Assembly: GCA_030427905.1 (NCBI GenBank)
Contig: JAUICL010000001.1
Span: 620,001 to 684,000, forward strand
DNA length: 64,000 bases
DNA from: Bacteroidia bacterium
Lineage (GTDB): Bacteria > Bacteroidota > Bacteroidia > Flavobacteriales_D > Cryomorphaceae
Direction: 5' to 3'
This document shows, in pieces, positions 42,862 through 51,170 of the stretch. The notes under the pieces are model-generated. The model had not been told where the DNA came from. It searched no databases and was given only the letters and a program-made list of their open reading frames with translations. Made by a program: the position numbers and the translations under genes. How positions within the stretch are numbered: the first letter of the stretch is position 1; every line of letters starts with the position of its first letter.

Positions 42862-42869
42862 TATATTTG
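42862..42869 (+). promoter_or_regulatory. -7 box of tadA promoter
   Basis: TATATTTG matches TAnnTTTG and ends 5 bases before the tadA ATG at 42874. The start of transcription would fall on or next to the start codon, suggesting a leaderless message. Confidence 0.55.
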
Positions 42870-42873
42870 GCCC

Positions 42874-43329
42874 ATGGAAATAGCCCCGCCCGCAGATGAG
42901 TTTTTTATGAAACAGGCACTTCGCGAAGCCCAATTGGCTTATGACGCCGATGAAGTGCCCGTGGGGTGTGTGGTCGTTTATAATGGTGTGATCATTGCGC
43001 GTGCGCACAATTACACCGAGCGTCTCAACGACGTGACCGCCCACGCCGAGATGCAGGCCATCACGGCAGCGGCAAACCACATCGGGGGCAAATACCTGAA
43101 CCAATGCACGCTTTACGTCACACTCGAGCCTTGCTTGATGTGTGCCGGAGCCTTGGCTTGGTCGCAAGTCAAGCGGCTCGTTTTTGGCGCCTACGATGCT
43201 CGCAAAGGTTTTTCGACACTCGACGCCAAAGTACTTCACCCCAAGACAGAAGTGCTCGGCGGAATCATGGAAGCGGAGTCTGCCACTATGCTTCAAAGCT
43301 TCTTTCGCGAAAAGCGGAAAAACGGATAG
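42874..43329 (+). CDS. tadA: tRNA-specific adenosine deaminase
   Basis: A 151-residue CDA-fold deaminase with the zinc/proton-shuttle motif HAEMQAI (H57, E59) and PCLMCAGAL (C87, C90). TadA converts A34 to inosine in tRNA-Arg(ACG). Length and motifs match the family. The gene stands divergent from aspS. Confidence 0.93.
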   Translation: MEIAPPADEFFMKQALREAQLAYDADEVPVGCVVVYNGVIIARAHNYTERLNDVTAHAEMQAITAAANHIGGKYLNQCTLYVTLEPCLMCAGALAWSQVKRLVFGAYDARKGFSTLDAKVLHPKTEVLGGIMEAESATMLQSFFREKRKNG

Positions 43330-43410
43330 ATGTTGTTTATACGGCACATGTGCATTTCGATATGTGAGATTACACCGACTTCGTAACTTTACCGAAAATT
43401 TGACAAGAAT

Positions 43411-43827
43411 ATGTATCCTCCAGAACTAGTAGCTCCCATGAAGGAAGATTTGACTTCAGTGGGATTCAACGAACTACATACACCAGAACAAGTAGACGAA
43501 TTGCTCAACAAAGAAGAAGGAACCACGCTAGTGGTTGTGAATTCTGTTTGTGGTTGTGCAGCCGGTGCACTTCGCCCGGGTGTTAAGCTCTCACTCGACT
43601 CAGCTGTGAAGCCAGACAATCTGACAACGGTTTTTGCCGGTGTTGACCGTGAAGCGACTGACCGTGCGCGTCAGTACTTTTTGCCTTACCCACCTTCATC
43701 TCCTTCAGTAGCTTTGTTTAAAGATGGTAAGCTCGTGCACTTTGTAGAGCGCCACCACATCGAAGGTCGCCCAGCCGAAATGATCGCTGAAAACCTGAAG
43801 ATGGCCTACGAAGAGTATTGTTCATAG
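43411..43827 (+). CDS. BrxA/BrxB family bacilliredoxin
   Basis: A 138-residue thioredoxin-fold protein with the CGC motif (C47-G-C49) in VVNSVCGCAAG, starting MYPPELVAPMKEDL, as in YphP/YqiW (DUF1094) proteins. In Firmicutes these remove bacillithiol from proteins; in Bacteroidota that make bacillithiol the same role is likely. It precedes a redoxin gene by 69 bases. Confidence 0.92.
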   Translation: MYPPELVAPMKEDLTSVGFNELHTPEQVDELLNKEEGTTLVVVNSVCGCAAGALRPGVKLSLDSAVKPDNLTTVFAGVDREATDRARQYFLPYPPSSPSVALFKDGKLVHFVERHHIEGRPAEMIAENLKMAYEEYCS

Positions 43828-43896
43828 CGATTTAACATTCTTTGGAACCTTCCAGATGTTCTGGGTGTTAACTTTATTCCCAAGAAAAAACGTGTT

Positions 43897-44532
43897 ATGA
43901 AAAAATGGATTTTGGGCCTTGGTGCCCTGGCTCTTTTAGGTGGAATGGTGGCCTTTACGGCAGTTTCTCCTGAGCCATTAGAAATAGGAAAGTCAGCGCC
44001 GAAAGCTGATTTGAAAATGATGGATGTTTCCAAAAAGGAAATCAGCCTAAATGATGCAGCCAAAGAAAACGGTTTGATCGTCATTTTTAGCTGCAATACC
44101 TGTCCATTTGTAGTTGGTAACGGTACGAAGTCTGAAGGATGGGAAGGCCGCTACCCGAGCATTGCCGATATGGCTGCCAAAGCCGATATGGGTATGGTGC
44201 TCGTAAACTCAAATGAAGCGAAACGCACAAAAGGCGATGGCCTTGAAGACATGCAAGCGCGTTACAAAGAACAAGGTCTAAAAGGATACTACGTACTCGA
44301 TGAGAAACACGTGCTAGCTGATGCCTTCGGTGCTTTGACTACGCCTCACGTGTTTATGTTCGATGCCGACATGAAGCTTATTTACAAAGGTGCAATCGAC
44401 GATAGCGTTGATTCTGCTGACTCGGTAAAAGAGCCTTACCTTCAGAATGCGATCGATGCGCATGTGAATGGTAAGAAGCCAAAGCCAAATAGTACGCGTC
44501 AGCTTGGATGCAGCATTAAGCGTGTAAGCTAA
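43897..44532 (+). CDS. Secreted/membrane-anchored redoxin (AhpC/TSA-like) protein
   Basis: A 211-residue protein with a signal or anchor segment (about 5-24) and a thioredoxin-like fold with SCNTCPFVVG (C66, C69), followed by TTPHVFMFD. This matches the PRX-like/redoxin group of periplasmic thiol proteins. It lies downstream of bacilliredoxin and ends at a strong terminator. The role is thiol-disulfide or peroxide chemistry in the envelope. Confidence 0.88.
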   Translation: MKKWILGLGALALLGGMVAFTAVSPEPLEIGKSAPKADLKMMDVSKKEISLNDAAKENGLIVIFSCNTCPFVVGNGTKSEGWEGRYPSIADMAAKADMGMVLVNSNEAKRTKGDGLEDMQARYKEQGLKGYYVLDEKHVLADAFGALTTPHVFMFDADMKLIYKGAIDDSVDSADSVKEPYLQNAIDAHVNGKKPKPNSTRQLGCSIKRVS

Positions 44533-44553
44533 ACCGTTTGTGAAACGCATTTC

Positions 44554-44584
44554 AAGGGGAATCTTTCGGGATTCCCCTTTTTTT
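44554..44584 (+). terminator. Rho-independent terminator
   Basis: aaggggaatc (44554-44563), short loop, gattcccctt (44570-44579) followed by T-run. It ends the bacilliredoxin-redoxin transcript. Confidence 0.85.
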
Positions 44585-44625
44585 GTCTTCAATTCATTTT
44601 CTTTGCATCCGCAAATCACAGTCCC

Positions 44626-45900
44626 ATGAATGTATTGGTATTAGGCTCCGGTGGAAGAGAGCACGCACTTAGTTGGAAAATCGCGCAAGACCCTTCTTGT
44701 GGCAATTTGTATATCGCTCCCGGAAACCCTGGAACGGCCCAAGTTGGAAGCAATCTGGCTTTGAATCCAGAAGACTTCGACGCGGTGGCAGCAAAAGTGG
44801 CTGAACTATCCATCGACCTGATCGTTGTTGGCCCTGAAGCACCCCTTGTTGCAGGAATAACCGATTACTTTGCCAATCACTCAACGCTTTCTAGCGTGGG
44901 AGTCATCGGTCCTGGAAAAGAAGGAGCGGAGCTGGAAGGAAGTAAGGATTACGCCAAGGCTTTTATGGCGCGTCACGACATTCCTACAGCGGCTTACAAG
45001 ACATTCACGAAGGAGACACTCGCCGAAGCGAAAGCGTATTTGCGTTCGATTGATGCACCTTACGTGCTGAAGGCCGATGGGTTGGCTGCAGGTAAGGGCG
45101 TGCTCATTCTCGACAATCTGGAAGAAGCCGAAAAGGAGATTGAAGACATGTTGGCAAACGCCAAATTTGGTGAAGCTTCTCAGCGCGTCGTGATCGAAGC
45201 TTTTCTCGATGGGATTGAACTTTCGGTTTTTGCACTTACGGATGGAAAAAACTACGTACTTCTTCCGAATGCTAAGGATTACAAACGCATTGGCGAAGGC
45301 GATACGGGATTGAACACGGGTGGAATGGGAGCCGTGAGCCCTGTGCCATTTGCGGACGATGCCTTTATGGCCAAAATCGAAGACAAGGTAGTTCGCCCTA
45401 CGGTTGAAGGCTTAAAGAAAGATGGTATCCCTTACACCGGGTTTATCTTTTTTGGATTGATCAAAGTAGGCGATGAGCCTTTTGTGATCGAGTACAATGT
45501 GCGCATGGGAGACCCAGAAACCGAAGTGGTGATGCCGCGCATCGAAGGGAATTTTCTCGAAACGCTCGCTGCTGCAGCAAAAGGCGAACTGGCAGGAAAG
45601 TCAGTGAATTTCAAGTCGGATTTTGCTACAACTGTGATGATGGTTTCTGGTGGATATCCAGGCTCATACCAAAAAGGAAAGATCATAACAGGTGCGGAAG
45701 GAATAGCTGAAGCTACCGTATTCCACGCAGGTACAAAAATGGATGGCGCTGAATTGATGACTTCCGGTGGGCGCGTGATTGCCTGTACCGGTATGGGTGG
45801 ATCAATCCATGAAGCCCTGAACAACTCGTACAAGGCTGTAGATCAGATCAACTTCGAAGGAAGTTATGTAAGAAGAGATATTGGGAAGGACTTGATGTAG
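44626..45900 (+). CDS. purD: Phosphoribosylamine-glycine ligase (GAR synthetase)
   Basis: A 424-residue ATP-grasp enzyme for the second step of purine synthesis. The N-terminus is MNVLVLGSGGREHAL, followed by PEAPLVAGI and KADGLAAGKGVLI in the ATP-grasp domain, NTGGMGAVSP, and NVRMGDPETE. It is full length. purQ, for a later step of the pathway, lies 2.2 kb downstream on the same strand. Confidence 0.98.
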   Translation: MNVLVLGSGGREHALSWKIAQDPSCGNLYIAPGNPGTAQVGSNLALNPEDFDAVAAKVAELSIDLIVVGPEAPLVAGITDYFANHSTLSSVGVIGPGKEGAELEGSKDYAKAFMARHDIPTAAYKTFTKETLAEAKAYLRSIDAPYVLKADGLAAGKGVLILDNLEEAEKEIEDMLANAKFGEASQRVVIEAFLDGIELSVFALTDGKNYVLLPNAKDYKRIGEGDTGLNTGGMGAVSPVPFADDAFMAKIEDKVVRPTVEGLKKDGIPYTGFIFFGLIKVGDEPFVIEYNVRMGDPETEVVMPRIEGNFLETLAAAAKGELAGKSVNFKSDFATTVMMVSGGYPGSYQKGKIITGAEGIAEATVFHAGTKMDGAELMTSGGRVIACTGMGGSIHEALNNSYKAVDQINFEGSYVRRDIGKDLM

Positions 45901-45903
45901 TTG

Positions 45904-46212
45904 CTATAGAAAAGTAAATCCCACTTTGCGATTTAGGCCCTGTTCAAAGATTCGAATCAGGGTAGCGAGTTGAATGTTTCCCTTTCCGTTTTCGATTTTT
46001 GAAATGTAACTTTTTTTGGTTCCCGCTTTCTCAGCTAGTTCAGCCTGAGTCATTTTCGCATCTTTCCGAGCTTGCTTGAGCATTTCGCTGATGATAAACA
46101 TCTGCGCTCCTTCTTCATATTTGTTTCTGCTTTCAGTACCAATCTTTCCGTGCTCGTGCTCAATGAGTTGGTCAAAATCCTTTATCTCTTCAAAAGCTTT
46201 CATTTCCTTCAA
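45904..46212 (-). CDS. HigA-type antitoxin/XRE HTH regulator, apparently orphan
   Basis: A 102-residue protein with a C-terminal XRE helix-turn-helix (MTQAELAEKAGTKKSYISKI, about 55-74) and an N-terminal helical extension, the layout of HigA-like antitoxins that partner RelE/HigB toxins. No RelE-like frame is found upstream; instead the upstream region contains a broken frame. It is either an orphan antitoxin or a stand-alone regulator. It is convergent to purD with only 3 bases between. Confidence 0.8.
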   Translation of the reverse strand: MKEMKAFEEIKDFDQLIEHEHGKIGTESRNKYEEGAQMFIISEMLKQARKDAKMTQAELAEKAGTKKSYISKIENGKGNIQLATLIRIFEQGLNRKVGFTFL

Positions 46213-46758
46213 TTTTTTGACTTAAAATATTGATCCATCAGGTGCAGTGCCTTTTCTATTAAGGTTCCCCTGCTTTTTACGAGCTCATAACAAGTAGGGG
46301 TTTCATGCTTCGAAGCTGCCCGAAAGTGGTCAGTTCGAGTGATTTACGACCTTGGGAGTGAATCGTATCGAGAACAATTAAGGTGCTTAAAGTTGCATAT
46401 GACTTCTCGATACATTTTATCTTCGTTCCTCATATAAAACACTCGAAGTGACAGAAATATAGTGTTTTAAACGAGATGTCAGGTAGTCAGGTTCGCACTT
46501 CTTTTTTTTAATTAAATGGGTAAGCTTCAGGGGTATTGTGTTTTCTCCTTACTTCTTTGGAGCCTTGTGTGACTTTTTCTGAAACCCGTTGAACAGGTCC
46601 ACTAACCTGCCACATCCAGTAAAAAGATGGAATACACATTGTGTTATCTCAAAAGATAACAATTTGCAATAGATAAAAGGAATCTGTCCAGCACTATTTC
46701 TGCCAAACAAAAGGCTGCTAAAGAGCCAAACGACTTAAGAATTAAGGATGATAGAGTC
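46213..46758. other. Intergenic region with decayed coding remnant upstream of the HigA-like gene
   Basis: No intact gene. On the minus strand a frame starting MRNEDKMYREVICNF runs 29 codons, meets an in-frame TAA, then stays open for 43 codons (ITRTDHFRAASKHETP onward) to within 10 bases of the antitoxin start. It looks like a broken ORF. A hairpin tgttatct-caaa-agataaca lies at 46642-46661. I assign no function. Confidence 0.4.
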
Positions 46759-46953
46759 TTACTTGATACCTTCAGACTTGGCTTTCTTGTTGTATTTGCC
46801 TTGCAAATTAAGCCAGTAGAAGAGACCAACGAAACCGAGAACAATAAAAATATTGTTTGGGTTCATAAAAGCAGGAAGCTCCCCGATTGGAACGAGAATA
46901 TTGTCAAATGTCCACTTGATCAATGCTGCGATAGGTCCTACGATGTACTCCAT
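46759..46953 (-). CDS. Small two-TM membrane protein, DUF6341-like
   Basis: From the ATG at 46953 a 64-residue protein starting MEYIVGPIAALIKWTFD, with one amphipathic/hydrophobic N-terminal segment, the sequence PIGELPAF, a second hydrophobic segment (FIVLGFVGLFYWL) and a basic tail. Size, topology and position next to a DUF6427 gene and purD match the small DUF6341 proteins of Flavobacteriia. I chose the internal ATG because the 15 upstream residues are not typical. The function is unknown. Confidence 0.7.
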   Translation of the reverse strand: MEYIVGPIAALIKWTFDNILVPIGELPAFMNPNNIFIVLGFVGLFYWLNLQGKYNKKAKSEGIK

Positions 46954-47020
46954 AATTGAAATTTTCCACGCCAAAAGTACTGATAAATTCAAGATCACAA
47001 AAGCCTTATCTTAGCCAGCT

Positions 47021-48016
47021 ATGATCTTTGGACTTTACGGATCTAATCGCTCGTTTGTTTTGGGCTTCTTGGCCCTGCCAGTGCTGGCTTTCGCCATCTT
47101 GGCCTTCTTCTTTTCGGCGCCCGTGCACGATGTGGTCGGCGGGCCTGTGTATCAATGGGTTTATGGACTCTTAGCACCTTCCAAAATCGGACTTTTGGCC
47201 ATTGGAGCACTGGTTCATTTCGGCTCGGCTGTCCTGGTCAACGCCATTTCAAATGGGCATAATTTCAACTCGAAAGAGAACTATTTTCCGGCGCTTCTCT
47301 ACATCCTTTTGGTAGGATTTGATCTGGGCGGCTGGTATTTTAGCCCCTTTTCTATTGGGCTGCTCTTTCTCTTACTCGCCTTACGCCGCCTTCTGACTTT
47401 GTTTCGAGCTCAGCGCGCTATTTCACCACTTTATGATGCGGGATTGTTCATAGCCTTGGCAGTCCTTTTCTATCCGCCAATCCTATTGCTTGCGCCAGTT
47501 CTTTGGATCGCTCCAGCCCTGCTGCGCAGCTTCGAACTGCGCGAATGGATGGTGCCGCTCGCCGGTTTGATTACCCCATGTATCTATCTCTTCGCGGTCA
47601 TTTTTCTATTCGACTATCAAATTCCGTGGGACGATTACATTACTCGCGGTTCTGAAGTATGGAGCGTGGAGGTAGCCACTTGGAAGTTTTGGGAATGGAC
47701 GCTTACGGTTTTAACAGTGCTCATGTTTTTTCTAGGCGTGTTTAAGATCTTATCGGTGATGAGCACTTCGACGGTTCATCTCAAGAACTCAAAGAAAATT
47801 TTCATTTGGACGGCTGTACTCCTAATCGCAACGTTCTTCTACGCGATTGGACTAGAAGCTGAAAAACTTTTTCCCGTAGCCCTTCTTGCCCTGCCATTCT
47901 CGGTGGCCATGGGTGAGTTTTTTGTCGTGAACTCCAAGCGATTTTGGGCATCCATACTCTTCTACGTTTGGTTGGTGGCTGCACTCGCCAGTCCCGTTTT
48001 TGGTTCTCTTTTCTGA
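47021..48016 (+). CDS. DUF6427 family multi-spanning membrane protein
   Basis: A 331-residue protein with about ten transmembrane helices and a short N-terminus MIFGLYGSNRSF. In Flavobacteriia proteins of this type stand between purine or pyrimidine genes together with a small DUF6341 protein, as here. There is no catalytic motif. It is divergent from the 64-residue protein and followed by purQ after 55 bases with its own -7 box. Confidence 0.75.
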   Translation: MIFGLYGSNRSFVLGFLALPVLAFAILAFFFSAPVHDVVGGPVYQWVYGLLAPSKIGLLAIGALVHFGSAVLVNAISNGHNFNSKENYFPALLYILLVGFDLGGWYFSPFSIGLLFLLLALRRLLTLFRAQRAISPLYDAGLFIALAVLFYPPILLLAPVLWIAPALLRSFELREWMVPLAGLITPCIYLFAVIFLFDYQIPWDDYITRGSEVWSVEVATWKFWEWTLTVLTVLMFFLGVFKILSVMSTSTVHLKNSKKIFIWTAVLLIATFFYAIGLEAEKLFPVALLALPFSVAMGEFFVVNSKRFWASILFYVWLVAALASPVFGSLF

Positions 48017-48040
48017 TCTCGTTTTTCCGGCCAAAAAGGG

Positions 48041-48048
48041 TATCTTTG
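48041..48048 (+). promoter_or_regulatory. -7 box of purQ promoter
   Basis: TATCTTTG (TAnnTTTG) ends 23 bases before the ATG at 48072; no clear -33 element. Confidence 0.5.
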
Positions 48049-48071
48049 CAGCGCAATAAATCCATTTAAAA

Positions 48072-48770
48072 ATGAAGTTTGGCGTTGTAATATTTCCAGG
48101 TTCTAACTGTGATGAAGATTTGATCTACACGTTTGAGACTATTCTCGGACAGGAAGTAGTGAGATTGTGGCACAAGGACACCGATCTACAAGGGGTAGAT
48201 TTTGTGCTTGTTCCCGGTGGATTTTCTTACGGTGACTACCTCCGTTCAGGAGCTATCGCACGTTTCTCTCCAATTATGGAAAGCGTGATTGAGCACTGCA
48301 ACAACGGCGGGTATGCTATGGGGATTTGCAATGGATTCCAGATTCTTTGCGAAGCGGGATTGCTTCCTGGAACACTCCTTCATAACACCAACCACAAGTT
48401 TATTTGCAAAAACGTTTACCTCAAGCCAGCTACGCGCAGTACCATTTGTACTGCAGCCCTCGATTCTGATGAGGTATTGAATATTCCAATTGCACACGGT
48501 GAAGGACGCTACTACGCCAGCCAAGAAGTGCTAAAGCAGCTCAACGAAAACCAACAGGTTATTTTCAGATACTGCGATAAGGATGGGGTTTTCAATAAAG
48601 AGAGCAATCCAAATGGCTCTTTGGAGAATATCGCCGGAGTTTGCAACGAAGGCAAAAACGTATTTGGAATGATGCCACACCCTGAGCGTGCGGCTGATGA
48701 GTGGCTACGCAATACCGATGGACGAAAAATCTTCGATTCCATTCTGGCTTCTGTGGCTGTAGCCAAGTAA
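48072..48770 (+). CDS. purQ: Phosphoribosylformylglycinamidine synthase, glutaminase subunit
   Basis: A 232-residue class I glutamine amidotransferase with the nucleophile C86 in GICNGFQIL and the His-x-Glu of MPHPERAADEWL. It starts MKFGVVIFPGSNCDEDL, as in PurQ. It supplies ammonia for FGAM synthesis with PurL and PurS, which are not in this window. The stand-alone small PurQ form is found mainly outside Proteobacteria. Confidence 0.97.
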   Translation: MKFGVVIFPGSNCDEDLIYTFETILGQEVVRLWHKDTDLQGVDFVLVPGGFSYGDYLRSGAIARFSPIMESVIEHCNNGGYAMGICNGFQILCEAGLLPGTLLHNTNHKFICKNVYLKPATRSTICTAALDSDEVLNIPIAHGEGRYYASQEVLKQLNENQQVIFRYCDKDGVFNKESNPNGSLENIAGVCNEGKNVFGMMPHPERAADEWLRNTDGRKIFDSILASVAVAK

Positions 48771-48959
48771 GCACTAGCTTTTCAAGAATTTCACGAAGTA
48801 TTGTGAACAAGATCGAATTCGGGGTATAGCAATTCAACCATTTTATGCGTTACTTGTTATACAGAAACCCGACAGAGAGTCGGTGGGCTTTGGCAAGTGC
48901 CATAATTTGCTTGGATGACTACCAAAGGTCTTGTTTAACTAATTAAAAGGAGGTGTGTA

Positions 48960-49025
48960 ATGTCTGACCATTCCAACTCGGTCATGTCTTACGTTTCACC
49001 GACCTCCAATGGAGGTCGCTTCTGA
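48960..49025 (+). CDS. Very short ORF (21 aa) with perfect Shine-Dalgarno
   Basis: ATG at 48960 follows AAGGAGGTG (48947-48955) with 6 bases between GGAGG and ATG. It encodes MSDHSNSVMSYVSPTSNGG plus Arg-Phe, then TGA. Six of 21 residues are Ser. An SD this strong is rare in this window. The last codons form one arm of a hairpin whose left arm (gacctcc) could instead pair with the SD, so translation may be switchable. Whether a peptide is made is unknown. Confidence 0.4.
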   Translation: MSDHSNSVMSYVSPTSNGGRF

Positions 49026-49086
49026 AGCGAAGCCCTTTCCAAGGGTTTTTGGTAAGACCAAGGACCGCAGGAATACATAATTGAAG

Positions 49087-49115
49087 GAGCCCGGATACGT
49101 TCGGGCTCTTTTTTT
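49087..49115 (+). terminator. Strong rho-independent terminator
   Basis: gagcccg (49087-49093), 8-base loop, cgggctc (49102-49108), seven T. It ends the structured transcript. Confidence 0.85.
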
Positions 49116-49185
49116 GTTTGCTGGTTGTGAGTAGTTAGTAGTGGGTCGTTAGTAGTGAGTCAGTTCTGTCAATGTGGTGTGCAAA

Positions 49186-49220
49186 GTGTTAAGTATCAAG
49201 TATAAAGAAAGCGGTCAACG
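49186..49220. repeat. Degenerate copy of the intergenic repeat
   Basis: gtgttaagtatcaagtataaagaaagcgg... resembles the 46-bp repeat at 50945 and 51171 with several substitutions. It lies in the 246 bases between the terminator and the T9SS gene, which also hold tandem gttagtagtgrgt motifs. Confidence 0.55.
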
Positions 49221-49360
49221 TATGTCGAATGCATATGGCTCATTCCTAATACTGACGCTTCCTGCGGTCGGTCACCACTGCTTCACAGTTCTTAATTCAC
49301 ACATTTTTAATTATTTATGTGCCTAGTACTTAATACAACTAATTTCGTTGAACCCAGATA

Positions 49361-50863
49361 CTACTTCCTCACCACAAACTTCCCAACACCGACACCACTT
49401 TCCGATTCTACCCGCATCAAAAACATACCCGATGGAAGCGATGAGACATTAAGAGGCTTTGAACTTGGTTGGTTTTGTTTTTGGATCACCACCCGACCCT
49501 GGATATCGTGTATGGTCAAAGATTGAATAACCTGACCATGAAAATCACCACCAATTTGAATTTGATCTGAAGCAGGGTTGGGATAGATATGAAGCTCTTG
49601 AAGACCATTGGTTTCATCAACCCCAACGGTCATCATGTTGAGCTTGGCTAAGTTGGATGTAGGGTGCCCATCCCAACTGGAGAAATGTCCATCGAATATG
49701 ATATCGCCATCGTCCAGCATGATCATATTACCAACCCAGGGATCTTTGTCCCAACCACCCCACACGGCTTCATCGGGGCCCGTCAGACGCCAAAAGTCAT
49801 CAATCACGTCGCCATTATCGGCTATATGGACAATGCCCTTGCAAGAAAGTCCATCTGCTTCTACTATACCACCAGTAAATAAAAATGTGCCGTCAGGTAA
49901 TTCATGAATCTTTCTGGGCCATCCTTGTGTTGGAGCTGAAAACTCCTCATCCGTGATGATTTCTGGCTCTACAAAACTTTGGTCAACTTCACCATTGGAA
50001 AGTAAGCGAAGTACAAATTGGTTCTCTGGCATATCTGGAGCCTCAGCATAGCCAAGGTAGATCCAAATGCGGTCCTGACTATCTATGAGTTCGAGTACTA
50101 TCTCACCATCCGATGAAAGCGGGTTTTGAAAAGACTCTATGACATCGAAATTTTGATTCAGCTTAGCAATATGGTGATAGGTATGTCCATTGATTGTACC
50201 GAATCTCCCGGCGACAACAAGGTCACCATTAGACAGGGTATCCATAGTTAATATGTACTTATTATTCCACGCCTGACCCACAGGCGGCTGGAGAAAAATA
50301 GGTTCAAATGTTTCGTCCGGACTTCCGTCTGGATTGATTTTTATCAAGCCTGCTAATCCATCGGGAAGAGAAGCTAGCGTATCAACCGAAAACCGCCCGG
50401 CCCCAAGAAAATCACCATCTGGCCACTCCAAGAAGTCGTTCGCTAAATTCCAGCCTTGATCATACGGATCAAAAGAATAGTCAAAATAGTAGCCACTAAC
50501 ATCTTCAAAATCCTGATTTCTATATCTATATCCTCCTCCTAAATGCGATGTGATATAACCAGCTAAATATTTATGAAGAACAAGGCCAATAGACTCTCCC
50601 GGAGCCACAACTTCGAACCAATTGCCATCTAAATTAATCCTATTCGCAGCACCTCCAGGCACGCCCAGATTCTGCATAGGTCCCCAAATAAAGAGTGTGT
50701 TCTCCCCTTCAAGGAACATTCCATTGATCGACCCTCGATTGAGCTTCCCATCTGTCGAAAAAGACTCGTCGATCTCATAGTAGGTTTGGGCAGAAAGGCC
50801 AGATGCCACGCAGAGGGTAATGGCAGTCAGGCATTTTAAGAATATGTAGTGGAGTAGTCTCAT
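49361..50863 (-). CDS. Secreted delta-60-repeat protein with T9SS sorting domain
   Basis: A 500-residue protein with a signal peptide (about 1-25, ending LSAQ). Several beta-propeller-like delta-60 repeats of the form L-x-(D/N)-G-(D/S/T)-x-(D/L)-x-(S/T)-F follow (LINPDGSPDETF-like stretches near 170, LLSNGEVDQSF near 290). The C-terminal T9SS type A domain (about 425-500) contains LHIYPNPASDQIQ and MFLMRVESESG. It is probably surface-exposed. It is flanked on both sides by intergenic repeats. Confidence 0.88.
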   Translation of the reverse strand: MRLLHYIFLKCLTAITLCVASGLSAQTYYEIDESFSTDGKLNRGSINGMFLEGENTLFIWGPMQNLGVPGGAANRINLDGNWFEVVAPGESIGLVLHKYLAGYITSHLGGGYRYRNQDFEDVSGYYFDYSFDPYDQGWNLANDFLEWPDGDFLGAGRFSVDTLASLPDGLAGLIKINPDGSPDETFEPIFLQPPVGQAWNNKYILTMDTLSNGDLVVAGRFGTINGHTYHHIAKLNQNFDVIESFQNPLSSDGEIVLELIDSQDRIWIYLGYAEAPDMPENQFVLRLLSNGEVDQSFVEPEIITDEEFSAPTQGWPRKIHELPDGTFLFTGGIVEADGLSCKGIVHIADNGDVIDDFWRLTGPDEAVWGGWDKDPWVGNMIMLDDGDIIFDGHFSSWDGHPTSNLAKLNMMTVGVDETNGLQELHIYPNPASDQIQIGGDFHGQVIQSLTIHDIQGRVVIQKQNQPSSKPLNVSSLPSGMFLMRVESESGVGVGKFVVRK

Positions 50864-50944
50864 CTCGTGCTATGCTTTTCTAAAGATAGGGATTTTCCGG
50901 GTCTCGGTTCGCATTGGATTGACTGTATCAAGTATTCATTGACT

Positions 50945-50990
50945 GTACCAAGTATTAAGTATCAGGTACAAAGATGGCGGTCAATATTAA
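50945..50990. repeat. 46-bp exact direct repeat, copy A
   Basis: It begins gtaccaagtattaagtatca and ends gcggtcaatattaa, and is identical to 51171-51216. Internal GTACC/GGTAC and AAGTATTAAGTA dyads suggest a mobile palindromic unit. Confidence 0.85.
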
Positions 50991-51046
50991 CTGGGAGGAT
51001 ACAGAATGCTACCAACTCATTTAGATTTCTTTGATTTCAGAACAAG

Positions 51047-51121
51047 GAACATCGATTTGCGATTTTAGAAGTAATCACCAAAATCAAAACTTCGCAAATC
51101 GAGGTTCGTTAATCGGTGTTC
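51047..51121. repeat. Nested inverted-repeat element
   Basis: Outer arms gaacatcgat (51047-51056) and atcggtgttc (51112-51121), inner arms cgatttgcga (51053-51062) and tcgcaaatcg (51092-51101). It lies between the two 46-bp repeats. This resembles REP/MITE-like elements scattered in Flavobacteriia genomes. Confidence 0.6.
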
Positions 51122-51170
51122 GATATTCAAATGAACTAAATTAATCCGTTTGATTTAGGGAAGGAAAAAT

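Larger units (their letters stand above)
48860..49115 (+). ncRNA. Candidate structured RNA with a short SD-led ORF
   Basis: The segment can fold into successive hairpins: ccgac-agaga-gtcgg (48869-48883), tggc-aagt-gcca (48891-48902), cgacctcc-aat-ggaggtcg (49000-49018), cgctt-ctg-aagcg (49017-49029), ccctt-tcc-aaggg plus T5 (49033-49050), and a strong terminator (49087-49115). It contains a 21-codon ORF preceded by AAGGAGGTG. The next downstream gene is on the other strand, so this looks like an independent transcript or the 3' tail of purQ. No Rfam family is recognised by eye. Confidence 0.4.

Noticed and set aside
42853-43347. 164-residue minus-strand ORF
   Set aside because: Antisense shadow of tadA; the plus strand has intact deaminase motifs.
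46644-46844. 66-residue minus-strand ORF
   Set aside because: It overlaps the 3' end of the DUF6341-like gene in another frame, and crosses a hairpin; no coding character.
48592-48837. Minus-strand ORF at the 3' end of purQ
   Set aside because: Antisense to PurQ codons; no domain.
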